Of a stretch of 52,671 bases of DNA, positions 18,255 to 26,004 are shown piece after piece. Location: NCBI GenBank assembly GCA_024742755.1, contig JANSXW010000029.1, forward strand, positions 1 to 52,671, read 5' to 3'. The notes beneath the pieces were generated by a model, which did no database searches, was not told the DNA's origin, and saw only the letters and a program-made list of their open reading frames with translations. The stretch's first letter is position 1; every line of letters begins with the position of its first letter. Source of the stretch: a bacterium (lineage in GTDB: Bacteria > Bacteroidota > Bacteroidia > Chitinophagales > Saprospiraceae). The translations under genes were made by a program, and so were the position numbers.

Positions 18255-18309
18255 GGAAGGTCCTTACAGGGGTCCTCCGAAAGCGGTATTTCATCGGTAC
18301 GGACCTTCC
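18255..18309. other. 9-bp inverted repeat in the leader of the GH16 gene
   Basis: GGAAGGTCC (18255-18263) and GGACCTTCC (18301-18309) are perfect inverted repeats separated by 37 bases, 48 bp before the GH16 start. The intervening sequence has a second short G/C pairing (GGTCCTCCG, GCGG). It could be an operator or an RNA hairpin that separates GH5 from GH16 expression. No consensus -7 box is clear between it and the GH16 start. Confidence 0.35.
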
Positions 18310-18356
18310 GCTTGGCTGTGAACAGTTGAATTTCCAAACAAACAAAATTAGGTGTA

Positions 18357-19202
18357 ATGAAATATGTTTTGATCATTGGTGTGCTGGTCTCCCTGCAACT
18401 GTCCCTCTATCTTGGCGTTGAAAAAAAGGTAGACCGTGCAGCCGATACTTGGAAAGTAGATTTCTTTGACGACTTCGAGACATTCAACCCGGAAAACTGG
18501 CAGGACCAGCGCATATGGGTAAACAATGAAACCCACTGCTACGTACCCAATGGCGAATTCGGTACCCGGGAAGTAAGTGATGGTACTTTAAAATTAAAGG
18601 TCGTCAATATCGGAGCAAAACGCCCCTGTGACAATTTGGATAAATACGGAAAAAAACACCCCGACACACAATTTGCCGCAGGCCGCATCACTTCAAAAAA
18701 CCGCAAAGAATTCATTAAGGGTCGATGGACCGCCAGGCTGAGGCTTTGGAGCAACGGAGAAGCCAGCATGTTCCCCGCATGGTGGATCTTGGGTGCCCAA
18801 AACAATGAGCCTCCGGTACAAGAAGACGATGAAAATATTTGCTGGCCTGTGACCGGCTCTGGCGAAATTGACATTTTTGAACACCACGGTGACCATCAAA
18901 AGGATCATTTCACTACCGGCGCTATCAAAAGCTTAGGGGAGTGCGATAAAGGAGACTGGTGGAGCTTGCGCACAGGTGTTGATGCCACGTTAAATGACTT
19001 TCACGAGTACTCGGTAGAATGGGAAGGCAACGACCTGGTCTACCGCCTGGATGGCCAAGAAGTTTATCGGAATGTTGGCGAGGGCGACAACTATCCGGAG
19101 CCCATGTTTGCAATTCTAAATTATGCCAAAATCACTGATTCACCCATGACTGGCGAGTGGGTGATGGAGGTAGACTGGGTGAAGCATGAATATGAGGAAT
19201 AA
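18357..19202 (+). CDS. Glycoside hydrolase family 16 (laminarinase/beta-glucanase type)
   Basis: A compact 281-residue single-domain enzyme. The active-site motif GEIDIFEH places the nucleophile Glu170, the assisting Asp172 and the acid/base Glu175 in the E-I-D-I-F-E order of the non-bulged laminarinase-like GH16 group. The jelly-roll context WTARLRLWSNGEASMFPAWW and the terminal MEVDWVKHEYEE fit as well. The N-terminus (MKYVLIIGVLVSLQLSLYL) is a signal peptide or membrane anchor. There is no CBM and no T9SS tail, unlike the GH5 upstream, so it may act in the periplasm. It closes the plus-strand locus and converges on the DUF6090 gene with only 6 bp between the stops. Confidence 0.92.
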   Translation: MKYVLIIGVLVSLQLSLYLGVEKKVDRAADTWKVDFFDDFETFNPENWQDQRIWVNNETHCYVPNGEFGTREVSDGTLKLKVVNIGAKRPCDNLDKYGKKHPDTQFAAGRITSKNRKEFIKGRWTARLRLWSNGEASMFPAWWILGAQNNEPPVQEDDENICWPVTGSGEIDIFEHHGDHQKDHFTTGAIKSLGECDKGDWWSLRTGVDATLNDFHEYSVEWEGNDLVYRLDGQEVYRNVGEGDNYPEPMFAILNYAKITDSPMTGEWVMEVDWVKHEYEE

Positions 19203-19208
19203 AAAAAG

Positions 19209-19805
19209 CTACCGCTCTTTCTCCCCAGGCTTCAAAAATGCCTCATTGCTTTCCAGAAAGTGGGCATAGGCCTCAGAGAGGTTGCGCTCGCTATCGATCA
19301 CATCCATGAGTATGATGGAAAACCTCAGCTTAGCCTCCTCGCTGCTGTCACTGAGGTGCTCGTAGGCAAAATTAGCCAGCAGGTCTATCTTTTTGGCCAG
19401 CATATCTGTGCTCTGCTCTATTTCTGATAATTGCGAGATCAATTGGAAATCCAGCAGCTCCGCCTTGTTGGCCACAAAAAACCGTAAGCTGATATTCCTG
19501 ATAAACGCCACCTGAAAGCCCCCCAGGTCATAAAGCATCTCGCTTATCGTCTGCCCCTCCTTAACGCTATCAAGCTCCATGTACTCGTAAATCCTGATGT
19601 GGCGCTCCAGCACAGAGTCCAAGCCTGATTTATTGTCATGGATTTCATGCTCAATCGCCAACAGGGTTTTCTTGATGTAAGCTTCGTTGTCTGACTTCTC
19701 CTTATAGTTGTTGATCGACACCGCGATCAGCACCCCGATCACTACGATGGCGATTTCCTGCAGGAGGTATAGGAGCCGGTTCCGGTTGTTGTTGCTTTTT
19801 CCCAT
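19209..19805 (-). CDS. DUF6090-like small membrane protein
   Basis: This 198-residue protein has one N-terminal transmembrane helix (about 13-31, LQEIAIVVIGVLIAVSINN) flanked by basic residues, followed by a charged, mostly helical domain (32-198). The LLQEIxIVxxGVLIAxxINN opening is typical of a Bacteroidota-specific family of unknown function (DUF6090 as I recall it). It lies 50 bp after hsdM in the same direction and may be transcribed from the restriction operon, but nothing in it suggests a defence role. It may simply mark the end of the island. Confidence 0.72.
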   Translation of the reverse strand: MGKSNNNRNRLLYLLQEIAIVVIGVLIAVSINNYKEKSDNEAYIKKTLLAIEHEIHDNKSGLDSVLERHIRIYEYMELDSVKEGQTISEMLYDLGGFQVAFIRNISLRFFVANKAELLDFQLISQLSEIEQSTDMLAKKIDLLANFAYEHLSDSSEEAKLRFSIILMDVIDSERNLSEAYAHFLESNEAFLKPGEKER

Positions 19806-19855
19806 GCTTGGCGGAGCTTTTGAGTTTTGGTGGGGAAATAGGGGTTTTCCGTAAA

Positions 19856-21373
19856 TTACTTCTCCACCACCCCCAATATCTCCCGAAAGCTGGCCAGCCC
19901 GGCCTCCAGGTTCTCAATAATCTCCTCTGCCAGCTCATCTGGGTCGGGGAGGTTATCGAGATCGGTGAGGGAGTCGTCTTTGAGCCAGAAGATGTCGAGG
20001 TTGGTCTTGTCGCGGGCGATGATTTCCTCGTAGGTGAATTTGCGCCAGCGGCCGTCGGCTTGCTCCTCGCTCCAGGTCTCCTGCCGCTCGTGGCGGTTGG
20101 AGGGATTGTAGCAGGTGATGAAGTCTTTGAGGTCCTCGTAGCGCATGGGCTTTTTCTTGAGGGTATGGTGGATGTTGGTACGGTAGTCGTAGATCCATAC
20201 CTCCTTCGTCCAGGGATCAGGGGCAGCCTCGCGGTTTTTGAAGAAGAGGACGTTGGCCTTTACACCGTGGGCGTAGAAGATGCCGGTGGGGAGGCGTAGG
20301 ATGGTGTGCAGCTCGGTATTGCGCAGCAATTGCTTGCGGACGGTCTCCCCGGCACCGCCTTCAAACAGGACGTTATCGGGCAGGACCACAGCGGCTTCGC
20401 CGTTGATCTTCAACAAGGAGCGGATGTGCTGCAGGAAATTGAGCTGTTTGTTAGAGGTGGTCACCCAGAAATCCTGACGGGTATAGTTGAGGTCTTCTTT
20501 GGATTGTTCTCCGTCTTCGTTGGTTACGGTGATGCTGCTCTTTTTGCCGAAAGGCGGATTGGCCAGCACATAGTCGTAGCGTTCGCTGGGCGTGGAGATG
20601 AGGGCATCCGTAGGAGAAATAAAGGTCTCCCCGTCGATCTCACCGATGTTGTGGAGGAACATGTTCATTAGGCAGAGGCGGCGGGTGCTGGCTACAATCT
20701 CGTTGCCGTAGAAGGTTTTATTTTTCAGGAATTCCTTCTGCGGGCGGTTGAGGGCGTGGTTGGCGACGATGTAGTCGTAGGCAGCCAGGAAGAAGCCCCC
20801 GGTACCACAGCTGGGGTCCATGATGGTTTTCTCCGGCTTGGGCTGTACGCACTCTACCATCGCCCGGATGAGCGAGCGGGGCGTGAAGTACTGCCCGGCA
20901 CCGCTTTTGGTATCTTCGGCGTTTTTCTCCAGCAGCCCTTCGTAAATATCGCCTTTAACGTCGGAGCCGATCTGCACCCACTTTTCCTGATCAATCATAG
21001 TGACGATCTTCAAAAGCTTAGCCGGATCTTGTATCTTATTCTGGCTTTTGACAAATATCTGTCCGAGGATGCCTGGCTCCTGCGCTAGGGTACGGAGCAG
21101 CTGCCCGTAAAAGGCTTCCAGTTCCGGTCCCTTTTTGCTCCTGAGGTTTTCCCAATTGCAGATTTCCCCGTCCGGTATTTCCTGACCTTCCAGATCGCGC
21201 AGGCGGGGAAAGCGGATCTGCTTGTTGTAGGGTTCCTCCGTGTATTCTTCAGCCATTTTGAGGAAGAGCAGGAAGGTAATCTGCTCCAGGTAATCGCCGT
21301 AGCTAACGCCATCATCACGGAGGACGTTGGCGAAGTTCCAGACTTTGGAGACGAGGGCGGAAGAGTTGCTCAT
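19856..21373 (-). CDS. hsdM: Type I restriction-modification system methyltransferase subunit (N6-adenine)
   Basis: The 505-residue protein has the N-terminal helical HsdM domain (about 5-130) and the N6-adenine methylase domain. The SAM-binding motif DPSCGTGGF lies at 186-194 and the catalytic NPPF at 272-275. It methylates adenine in the sequence specified by HsdS and, with HsdS and HsdR, forms the restriction complex. The C-terminal helices (about 470-505, DELAEEIIENLEAGLASF) are where HsdS is contacted in the family. It is the last of the restriction genes here, 6 bp after the GIY-YIG gene. hsdR is far upstream at 31083-33878, so the usual adjacent order is broken. Confidence 0.95.
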   Translation of the reverse strand: MSNSSALVSKVWNFANVLRDDGVSYGDYLEQITFLLFLKMAEEYTEEPYNKQIRFPRLRDLEGQEIPDGEICNWENLRSKKGPELEAFYGQLLRTLAQEPGILGQIFVKSQNKIQDPAKLLKIVTMIDQEKWVQIGSDVKGDIYEGLLEKNAEDTKSGAGQYFTPRSLIRAMVECVQPKPEKTIMDPSCGTGGFFLAAYDYIVANHALNRPQKEFLKNKTFYGNEIVASTRRLCLMNMFLHNIGEIDGETFISPTDALISTPSERYDYVLANPPFGKKSSITVTNEDGEQSKEDLNYTRQDFWVTTSNKQLNFLQHIRSLLKINGEAAVVLPDNVLFEGGAGETVRKQLLRNTELHTILRLPTGIFYAHGVKANVLFFKNREAAPDPWTKEVWIYDYRTNIHHTLKKKPMRYEDLKDFITCYNPSNRHERQETWSEEQADGRWRKFTYEEIIARDKTNLDIFWLKDDSLTDLDNLPDPDELAEEIIENLEAGLASFREILGVVEK

Positions 21374-21379
21374 GGGTGG

Positions 21380-21892
21380 TTACTTTTTATTTTGGATAGC
21401 CGATAGGATCGCCTTGGCAGCATCTTCGGCTCCTTCTTTATTGTTAAAATGTATCTCGTTTTGGTAAATGGGCCATTTGCCTGTCTGGTTCCTGATCAAG
21501 TATACCAACTCGCCTTCGATGGCTTCGATATCCGCTCTTTTTTCATCCGGAGAATACTCTCCTGAGAAGATAAATGCATCGACAGTGAATGGCCGATGTG
21601 GCTCTGTCTCAAACAGTTCTATCCATTTGTAGCCTTTATATCCTCTACGTCCTTTCTTCTCTCGCTGGTAATAACGATAGGCGTTGAAACCATTTTGTAA
21701 GCGTTTTTTTAATGCTCCTATTGCTTCTCCTACATACAGGAATTCATCTGTGATCCGTACCACATAAACCAAACGGGTAGGACTTGTTAGTGCTTTGTCC
21801 TTCCCTTTCTCCTGTGATTGGATTCGGAAGGAAATCTGACCAGTTCGAGTCTTAGCTCGCTTTAACAGGAACCTTTCGTGTGTGAAATCCAT
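21380..21892 (-). CDS. GIY-YIG-like nuclease-domain protein within the type I RM locus
   Basis: The 170-residue protein shows a divergent GIY-YIG core: VYVVRITDEFLYVGEA (about 42-57; the two beta strands with Y and Y-V-G), then the catalytic-arginine helix ALKKRLQNGFNAYRYY, then a later acidic residue (IEAIEGELVYLIRNQTGKWP) followed by the terminal asparagine (QNEIHFNN). These are the Y, Y, R, E and N positions expected for the family. GIY-YIG enzymes cut DNA, but several relatives are structural only. Position, 6 bp before hsdM, suggests it is expressed with the methylase. Whether it cuts invading DNA, regulates the complex or does something else is unknown. Confidence 0.65.
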   Translation of the reverse strand: MDFTHERFLLKRAKTRTGQISFRIQSQEKGKDKALTSPTRLVYVVRITDEFLYVGEAIGALKKRLQNGFNAYRYYQREKKGRRGYKGYKWIELFETEPHRPFTVDAFIFSGEYSPDEKRADIEAIEGELVYLIRNQTGKWPIYQNEIHFNNKEGAEDAAKAILSAIQNKK

Positions 21893-21936
21893 AATGATAG
21901 ATTTGAATGACTACGGCACAGCTTCACAAATACTTT

Positions 21937-22473
21937 CTATAAACTTTGTATAAAACTCAATCCTTCAGATTGCTCTTCAAAGGACATCGTTATGCCTCCT
22001 AAGACAACCTCTTGGAAAAAGGAAAGAATTGCGATTCCATTACCTATAACTCTATCGAAGTGTGCCTTCCATATTTTCCGGTAGTGCCTATTTAGCAACT
22101 GCCTGAATAGTTCTTCAAAACGTTCACGTTCTGTGATTTCGTAGCCATCCTCTTCGTAATCAAGCGTCCATGGAATATTTGCTTTACCGATGAGGTACCA
22201 GATAGCAGCCCGGTGCTTATCATACTGCATTTCACCTGTAAAGTATTCAAAATCATCCATCCAATATCCATCCAGTGCCTGGGCTACGAACTCCATCGCC
22301 AAAAAAGCGAAGGAAGCTTTCAGCAGCTCCTGCTCCAAAGGAAGCATGGTTTCAGGCAGAGCGCCTTGCGCCCTTTGTTCCATCAATTGCAGGCAGGCTT
22401 TTTCCGCGCCCGCTGCATATTGATCCATTACTATTGGGAATGGGTTGCGCATTGTATCATTCGTTTTAGTCAT
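21937..22473 (-). CDS. Unknown 178-residue protein coupled to hsdS
   Basis: No family is recognized. The protein is soluble, acidic and mostly helical, with conserved-looking aromatic patches (DGYWMDDFEYFTGEMQYD, IPWTLDYEEDGYEI, RHYRKIWKAHFD). There is no signal peptide, membrane segment or nucleotide-binding motif. Its ATG overlaps the hsdS stop codon (ATGA at 22470-22473), so it is translated together with the specificity subunit. The GIY-YIG gene starts 44 bp later. Tight coupling suggests a role with HsdS, for example as an accessory or inhibitor, but this is inference. Confidence 0.7.
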   Translation of the reverse strand: MTKTNDTMRNPFPIVMDQYAAGAEKACLQLMEQRAQGALPETMLPLEQELLKASFAFLAMEFVAQALDGYWMDDFEYFTGEMQYDKHRAAIWYLIGKANIPWTLDYEEDGYEITERERFEELFRQLLNRHYRKIWKAHFDRVIGNGIAILSFFQEVVLGGITMSFEEQSEGLSFIQSL

Positions 22474-23834
22474 GCTTTACTTGCAGTCTTCTCCCCCTTT
22501 ATCCGCGCCAACAAGCGCTCCGCCGGCTCCCAGTCCGGCGCCGCCCGGCAGGCTTGCAGCTCTGCCTCCGTGAGCAGCTCCCCGGCGAAAGCTTTCTGCA
22601 ACAGGCTCTGCCGCAGCCGCTCCGCCCGCTTGAGGTTGGCCTCGATGTCCTTTTCCAGCTGATCGCAGACGGAGAGGCGGGACTCGATTTCCTGGACGAT
22701 TTGGTGTTGTTCTCTAACCTCAGGCATTGGCAACTCTATTTGTCGAATTCTTTTTTGACCTATATTTCTCATTGAGGCTTGGTTTCCGGTGGAAAGCTTT
22801 TCTATTTGAAGCCTACCTGAGTGGCTCCTCAGGTAGTAAAGCACATAATAGGATGATACGTCCTCGTTGAATGATATTCTTAGAGTTTTGTCACTCAGCA
22901 TTAATTTGCGCTTGACATTTTTAACGATAACTGCATTACCTACAAGTTCTATTGTATTAGCTCTACTCATCAAGAAGTCCCCTTCTTCAACGAAATAATC
23001 AATATTTATCCTGGATTCATCAACTACTGTTTTGCTTTCTAATTCATTGAATTCTCCCCAGGTTACTGCACTTACTTTTAATATACCTACTTCATCCATT
23101 GATGGAGGTCGTTCGTCGCAACGGAAGCTTTTCCCGGCTTGAATACCATCAATTACCTCATCAAGCTGGGTGATTGACCACTCTTTATCGATAGAGTTTC
23201 TTGCGCGCCATTCCCGCGTCAGCTCCCCCTCGAAGGCTTTTTTCAGCACGGCCTGCCGGTAGACTTTGAGCTGCCGCCGGGCTTTTTGGAGGTTGGCGAC
23301 GCCGTCTTCCAGCTCGCTGAAGAGTTGTTCTAGTTTGGAGACTATGGCTCGTTGTTCGGGGAGGGGTGGGAGGGGAATAGTTTGTGCGAACACATCCTTA
23401 TCTCTAACTGCAGGATATGATGAACCTGTTTGAAGGTCATTCAAGGGTTGAATAAAAACATCCGAGATACTATAGAAGAAAATAAAATCAGAGTTTACTA
23501 AACCTTGCTTCCCTCTGATCACAGTAAAGCCAGAGGAGCATATTTGACCATCGTATAATGGGTTCTTCACTTGAGCTATATTCTTCAGGTATGTTCGAAC
23601 TGTTGAAAACAGAATATCTCCTTGTTTAACTATCTGCTGAGCTCGTGAGGGGGCATCCTTCCAAAAAAAATTCTTGTGCCCAATTATCTTGTTGCTTGAG
23701 TTATCTATACCCCCTATGTCTAGATATAGAAAAGAATGAGAGGGAACTTGCTCTTTCTTCTTTACCGTTTGAGCTTTTTCGCAAAGTGATCCCAGTTTGA
23801 CCTCTGCCCAAGATTGATTCATGCTCATTTGCAT
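22470..23834 (-). CDS. hsdS: Type I restriction-modification specificity subunit
   Basis: HsdS with the two-half organization: target-recognition domain 1 (about residues 1-145), a central conserved helix pair (LPPLPEQRAIVSKLEQLF to AVLKKAFEGELTREWR), target-recognition domain 2, and a C-terminal conserved helix pair (EQHQIVQEIESRLSVC to SLLQKAFAGELL). The repeated Q-x-(L/A)LKKAF-like and EQRxIV elements are classic. It selects the bipartite DNA target. The start is uncertain: the frame is open from a TTG at 23861, which overlaps the stop of an upstream fragment. In-frame ATGs at 23834, 23828 and 23822 all precede NQSWAEVKLGSL, and the first is used here. Its stop overlaps the start of the next gene. 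Confidence 0.92.
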   Translation of the reverse strand: MQMSMNQSWAEVKLGSLCEKAQTVKKKEQVPSHSFLYLDIGGIDNSSNKIIGHKNFFWKDAPSRAQQIVKQGDILFSTVRTYLKNIAQVKNPLYDGQICSSGFTVIRGKQGLVNSDFIFFYSISDVFIQPLNDLQTGSSYPAVRDKDVFAQTIPLPPLPEQRAIVSKLEQLFSELEDGVANLQKARRQLKVYRQAVLKKAFEGELTREWRARNSIDKEWSITQLDEVIDGIQAGKSFRCDERPPSMDEVGILKVSAVTWGEFNELESKTVVDESRINIDYFVEEGDFLMSRANTIELVGNAVIVKNVKRKLMLSDKTLRISFNEDVSSYYVLYYLRSHSGRLQIEKLSTGNQASMRNIGQKRIRQIELPMPEVREQHQIVQEIESRLSVCDQLEKDIEANLKRAERLRQSLLQKAFAGELLTEAELQACRAAPDWEPAERLLARIKGEKTASKA

Positions 23835-23857
23835 ATTTATAAATGTATCATTCAGAC

Positions 23858-24052
23858 TCAAAACTCCAACCTCAGCTGTGTTTCCTGTTTCGGATAAAAC
23901 ACCCCAATAATTACGAAGGGGTTGCTCCCCCGCCTACGGTGCCAGATCAGGGTGGTGCCTAAAAAGAAGTAGAGGTCTTTATCGTTCAGAAAGTCGGTTT
24001 CGTATTTGTGTCCAATTTGCCCATCTGGACTTGTTCTTATTGTGGTTGATTT
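23858..24052 (-). pseudogene. Unidentified C-terminal gene fragment between gajB and hsdS
   Basis: A 64-codon open stretch ends at a TGA at 23858-23860 and has no ATG, GTG or TTG in frame. It reads like real protein: HKYETDFLNDKDLYFF, LGTTLIWHRR, NPFVIIGVFYPKQ and the ending QTQLRLEF-like ETQLRLEF. The strand-rich pattern is consistent with either a barrel end or a compact beta domain; I do not recognize the family. Its first codons overlap the last codons of gajB in another frame. The likely reading is a remnant of a gene cut when gajAB was placed in front of hsdS. Confidence 0.45.
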
Positions 24053-26001
24053 TCAATCGTCTGACAAAACTCCTTATTTCTGAAAAACTCAGATTTCGGC
24101 TGCTTTTGAATCCCCCAAGGAAGCGATTTAGTTACTGGATAAGAAACATACAGTTCTCGTTTGGCACGAGTAACTGCAACATAGGCATTATTCCTTTCCT
24201 CTTCTATAGCGCCTTTTCGAACGGCCCTGTAATCAGGGAACGTCCCCTGCCCCATTCCAATAAGGAACACAACATGGAACTCCAAGCCTTTGACTGTGTG
24301 TACCGTGGCGAGCGTAAGTCCATGCTCGCTTTGGGTCTTGGTAACACCCATTGCAAGGAATCTTCTGAAGTCACTTACAGACTTTGCACTTGAAGCTACT
24401 GAACGTACATAGTCTCCCCATGCTTCCTTCCACTCTTCAACGTCATTGAAAATCAAATCTCTTTCATGGTCTTCTTCGACAACTTGACTGGCCTCCAGGA
24501 CTTTGTCCAAAACATTCGAAAACTTATTAATGTCCTTATCTATGCTTTGCCAACACTCGATCAAACAATCAAAAACCTCTTGCGGGATATAATCGAGACT
24601 ACTCTCTGATAGTAAACGTTTCAAATCCTGAATACCACTGCTTAAAGGGAACGCTTTAGGTGCATCCAAAACGTCAATAAGCTGGTTGAAGTACAAGTAT
24701 GCCTTTTGATTCGATAATACACGTATGCCCAAATCAAAAATTTTCATGGTCGTGGATTGCGGATCCAGAATACTTGTACCCTTCTTTAAGAAAAACTTGT
24801 CCTTCAAAGCAGGATCTTCTTCAAGCTTTTCAATTAGGGTACTGAAAACGAATCTATTCCTTCCTAAGATGGCGATCTTGCCTAGTGTTAGTTTTCCATC
24901 ATACGCTTCTTCCTCTCTACCAATAAGGTCGTTCACCTTTTTGACTATCCAATTCGCTTCTGCCGTTTCATCGTCGAAAGCCCAAAACTCCACCTTTCCC
25001 TTATAATAACTCTTCACTGTATTCTGGTGAATCCCCGCAAGTTCATTCGCAAGCTCGATGACTGCATCAGACGAACGGTAATTGTACTGAATTTTGACCT
25101 TTTGGCTCTCCTTTAGTTCAAAGTCTTTAACGAACGCTTCCGTCATAAATTTACTACTAGCCCCAGCGTAACCGTGAATGGCTTGGTTAGCGTCACCAAC
25201 CATCATCACTTTCCTTATTTTATCTCCACACAATGCTTTGATAAACTCATATTGAGCGAAGCTCAAATCCTGTGCTTCATCTACTAAAACATACTCGTAT
25301 ATCCTACTGTACAGGTTTGCAACCGCCGGGCGTTCATTCAAAATCTTCCATGCCAAAAGAATAATGTCATCGTAATCTATTAAATTCTGATTTCTCAGAA
25401 GATCATTGTAGTCTTTGTAGAGGCTAATTTTTCCAGATGTCCAGTTCTTGCCAGGCGGGCTATCAGCGTCGCTATCCAGCGACACCAACTTTTGTTTCTT
25501 GCTGCTTATAAAGCTGACACATCTATTCAGCAAGTCAGTTTGGTACTTTGCTACTGTTTTATGCTTTGAAAGCGTTTCCGGTGATGGGTTAAGATAATGC
25601 CTGGATAAAGAAGGATTAGATAGAATGACTTCCGAAACTATTTCCTTCCTATCTGATTCTTTATCAATGATAGTTGGCATTTCGTCCATCCCCAGTTCAT
25701 GGCGACGAGACTTGATTATATCCAAGGCAAATGCATGAGTCGTTCCAATAAATACCCTGTCCTTTACCTTGCTTAAATCCTTAAGCCTTTCCTGCATCTC
25801 TGCTGCGGCTTTATTTGTGAAGGTAAGACATAGTATTTTTGACCTACTTTTGGGCGAACCTTCAATTATTTGACGAACAGATTCTGTCAAAACACGAGTT
25901 TTGCCACTTCCTGCCGATGCTTCCACCAACATTGGCTCACCGCTTTGCAACCATTGCTCGACAATAGCTTTTTGCTCCGGGGATAAACTCTGCTTAGACA
26001 T
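24037..26001 (-). CDS. gajB: UvrD/Rep-like superfamily 1 helicase, GajB-type (Gabija) candidate
   Basis: This 654-residue SF1A helicase has all main motifs: Walker A EASAGSGKT (27-35), TFTNKAAAEMQ (60-70), Walker B VDEAQD (240-245), NYRSSDA (307-313), TVHTVKGLEF near residue 560 and YVAVTRAKREL near 610. It starts 3 bp after the stop of an OLD-family ATPase/TOPRIM gene, the arrangement of the two-gene Gabija anti-phage system. In Gabija, GajB works with the GajA nuclease against phage DNA. It is longer than the B. cereus GajB I recall (about 494 residues). Helicase identity is certain; the Gabija assignment rests on the pairing. Confidence 0.85.
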   Translation of the reverse strand: MSKQSLSPEQKAIVEQWLQSGEPMLVEASAGSGKTRVLTESVRQIIEGSPKSRSKILCLTFTNKAAAEMQERLKDLSKVKDRVFIGTTHAFALDIIKSRRHELGMDEMPTIIDKESDRKEIVSEVILSNPSLSRHYLNPSPETLSKHKTVAKYQTDLLNRCVSFISSKKQKLVSLDSDADSPPGKNWTSGKISLYKDYNDLLRNQNLIDYDDIILLAWKILNERPAVANLYSRIYEYVLVDEAQDLSFAQYEFIKALCGDKIRKVMMVGDANQAIHGYAGASSKFMTEAFVKDFELKESQKVKIQYNYRSSDAVIELANELAGIHQNTVKSYYKGKVEFWAFDDETAEANWIVKKVNDLIGREEEAYDGKLTLGKIAILGRNRFVFSTLIEKLEEDPALKDKFFLKKGTSILDPQSTTMKIFDLGIRVLSNQKAYLYFNQLIDVLDAPKAFPLSSGIQDLKRLLSESSLDYIPQEVFDCLIECWQSIDKDINKFSNVLDKVLEASQVVEEDHERDLIFNDVEEWKEAWGDYVRSVASSAKSVSDFRRFLAMGVTKTQSEHGLTLATVHTVKGLEFHVVFLIGMGQGTFPDYRAVRKGAIEEERNNAYVAVTRAKRELYVSYPVTKSLPWGIQKQPKSEFFRNKEFCQTIENQPQ

Positions 26002-26004
26002 AGC

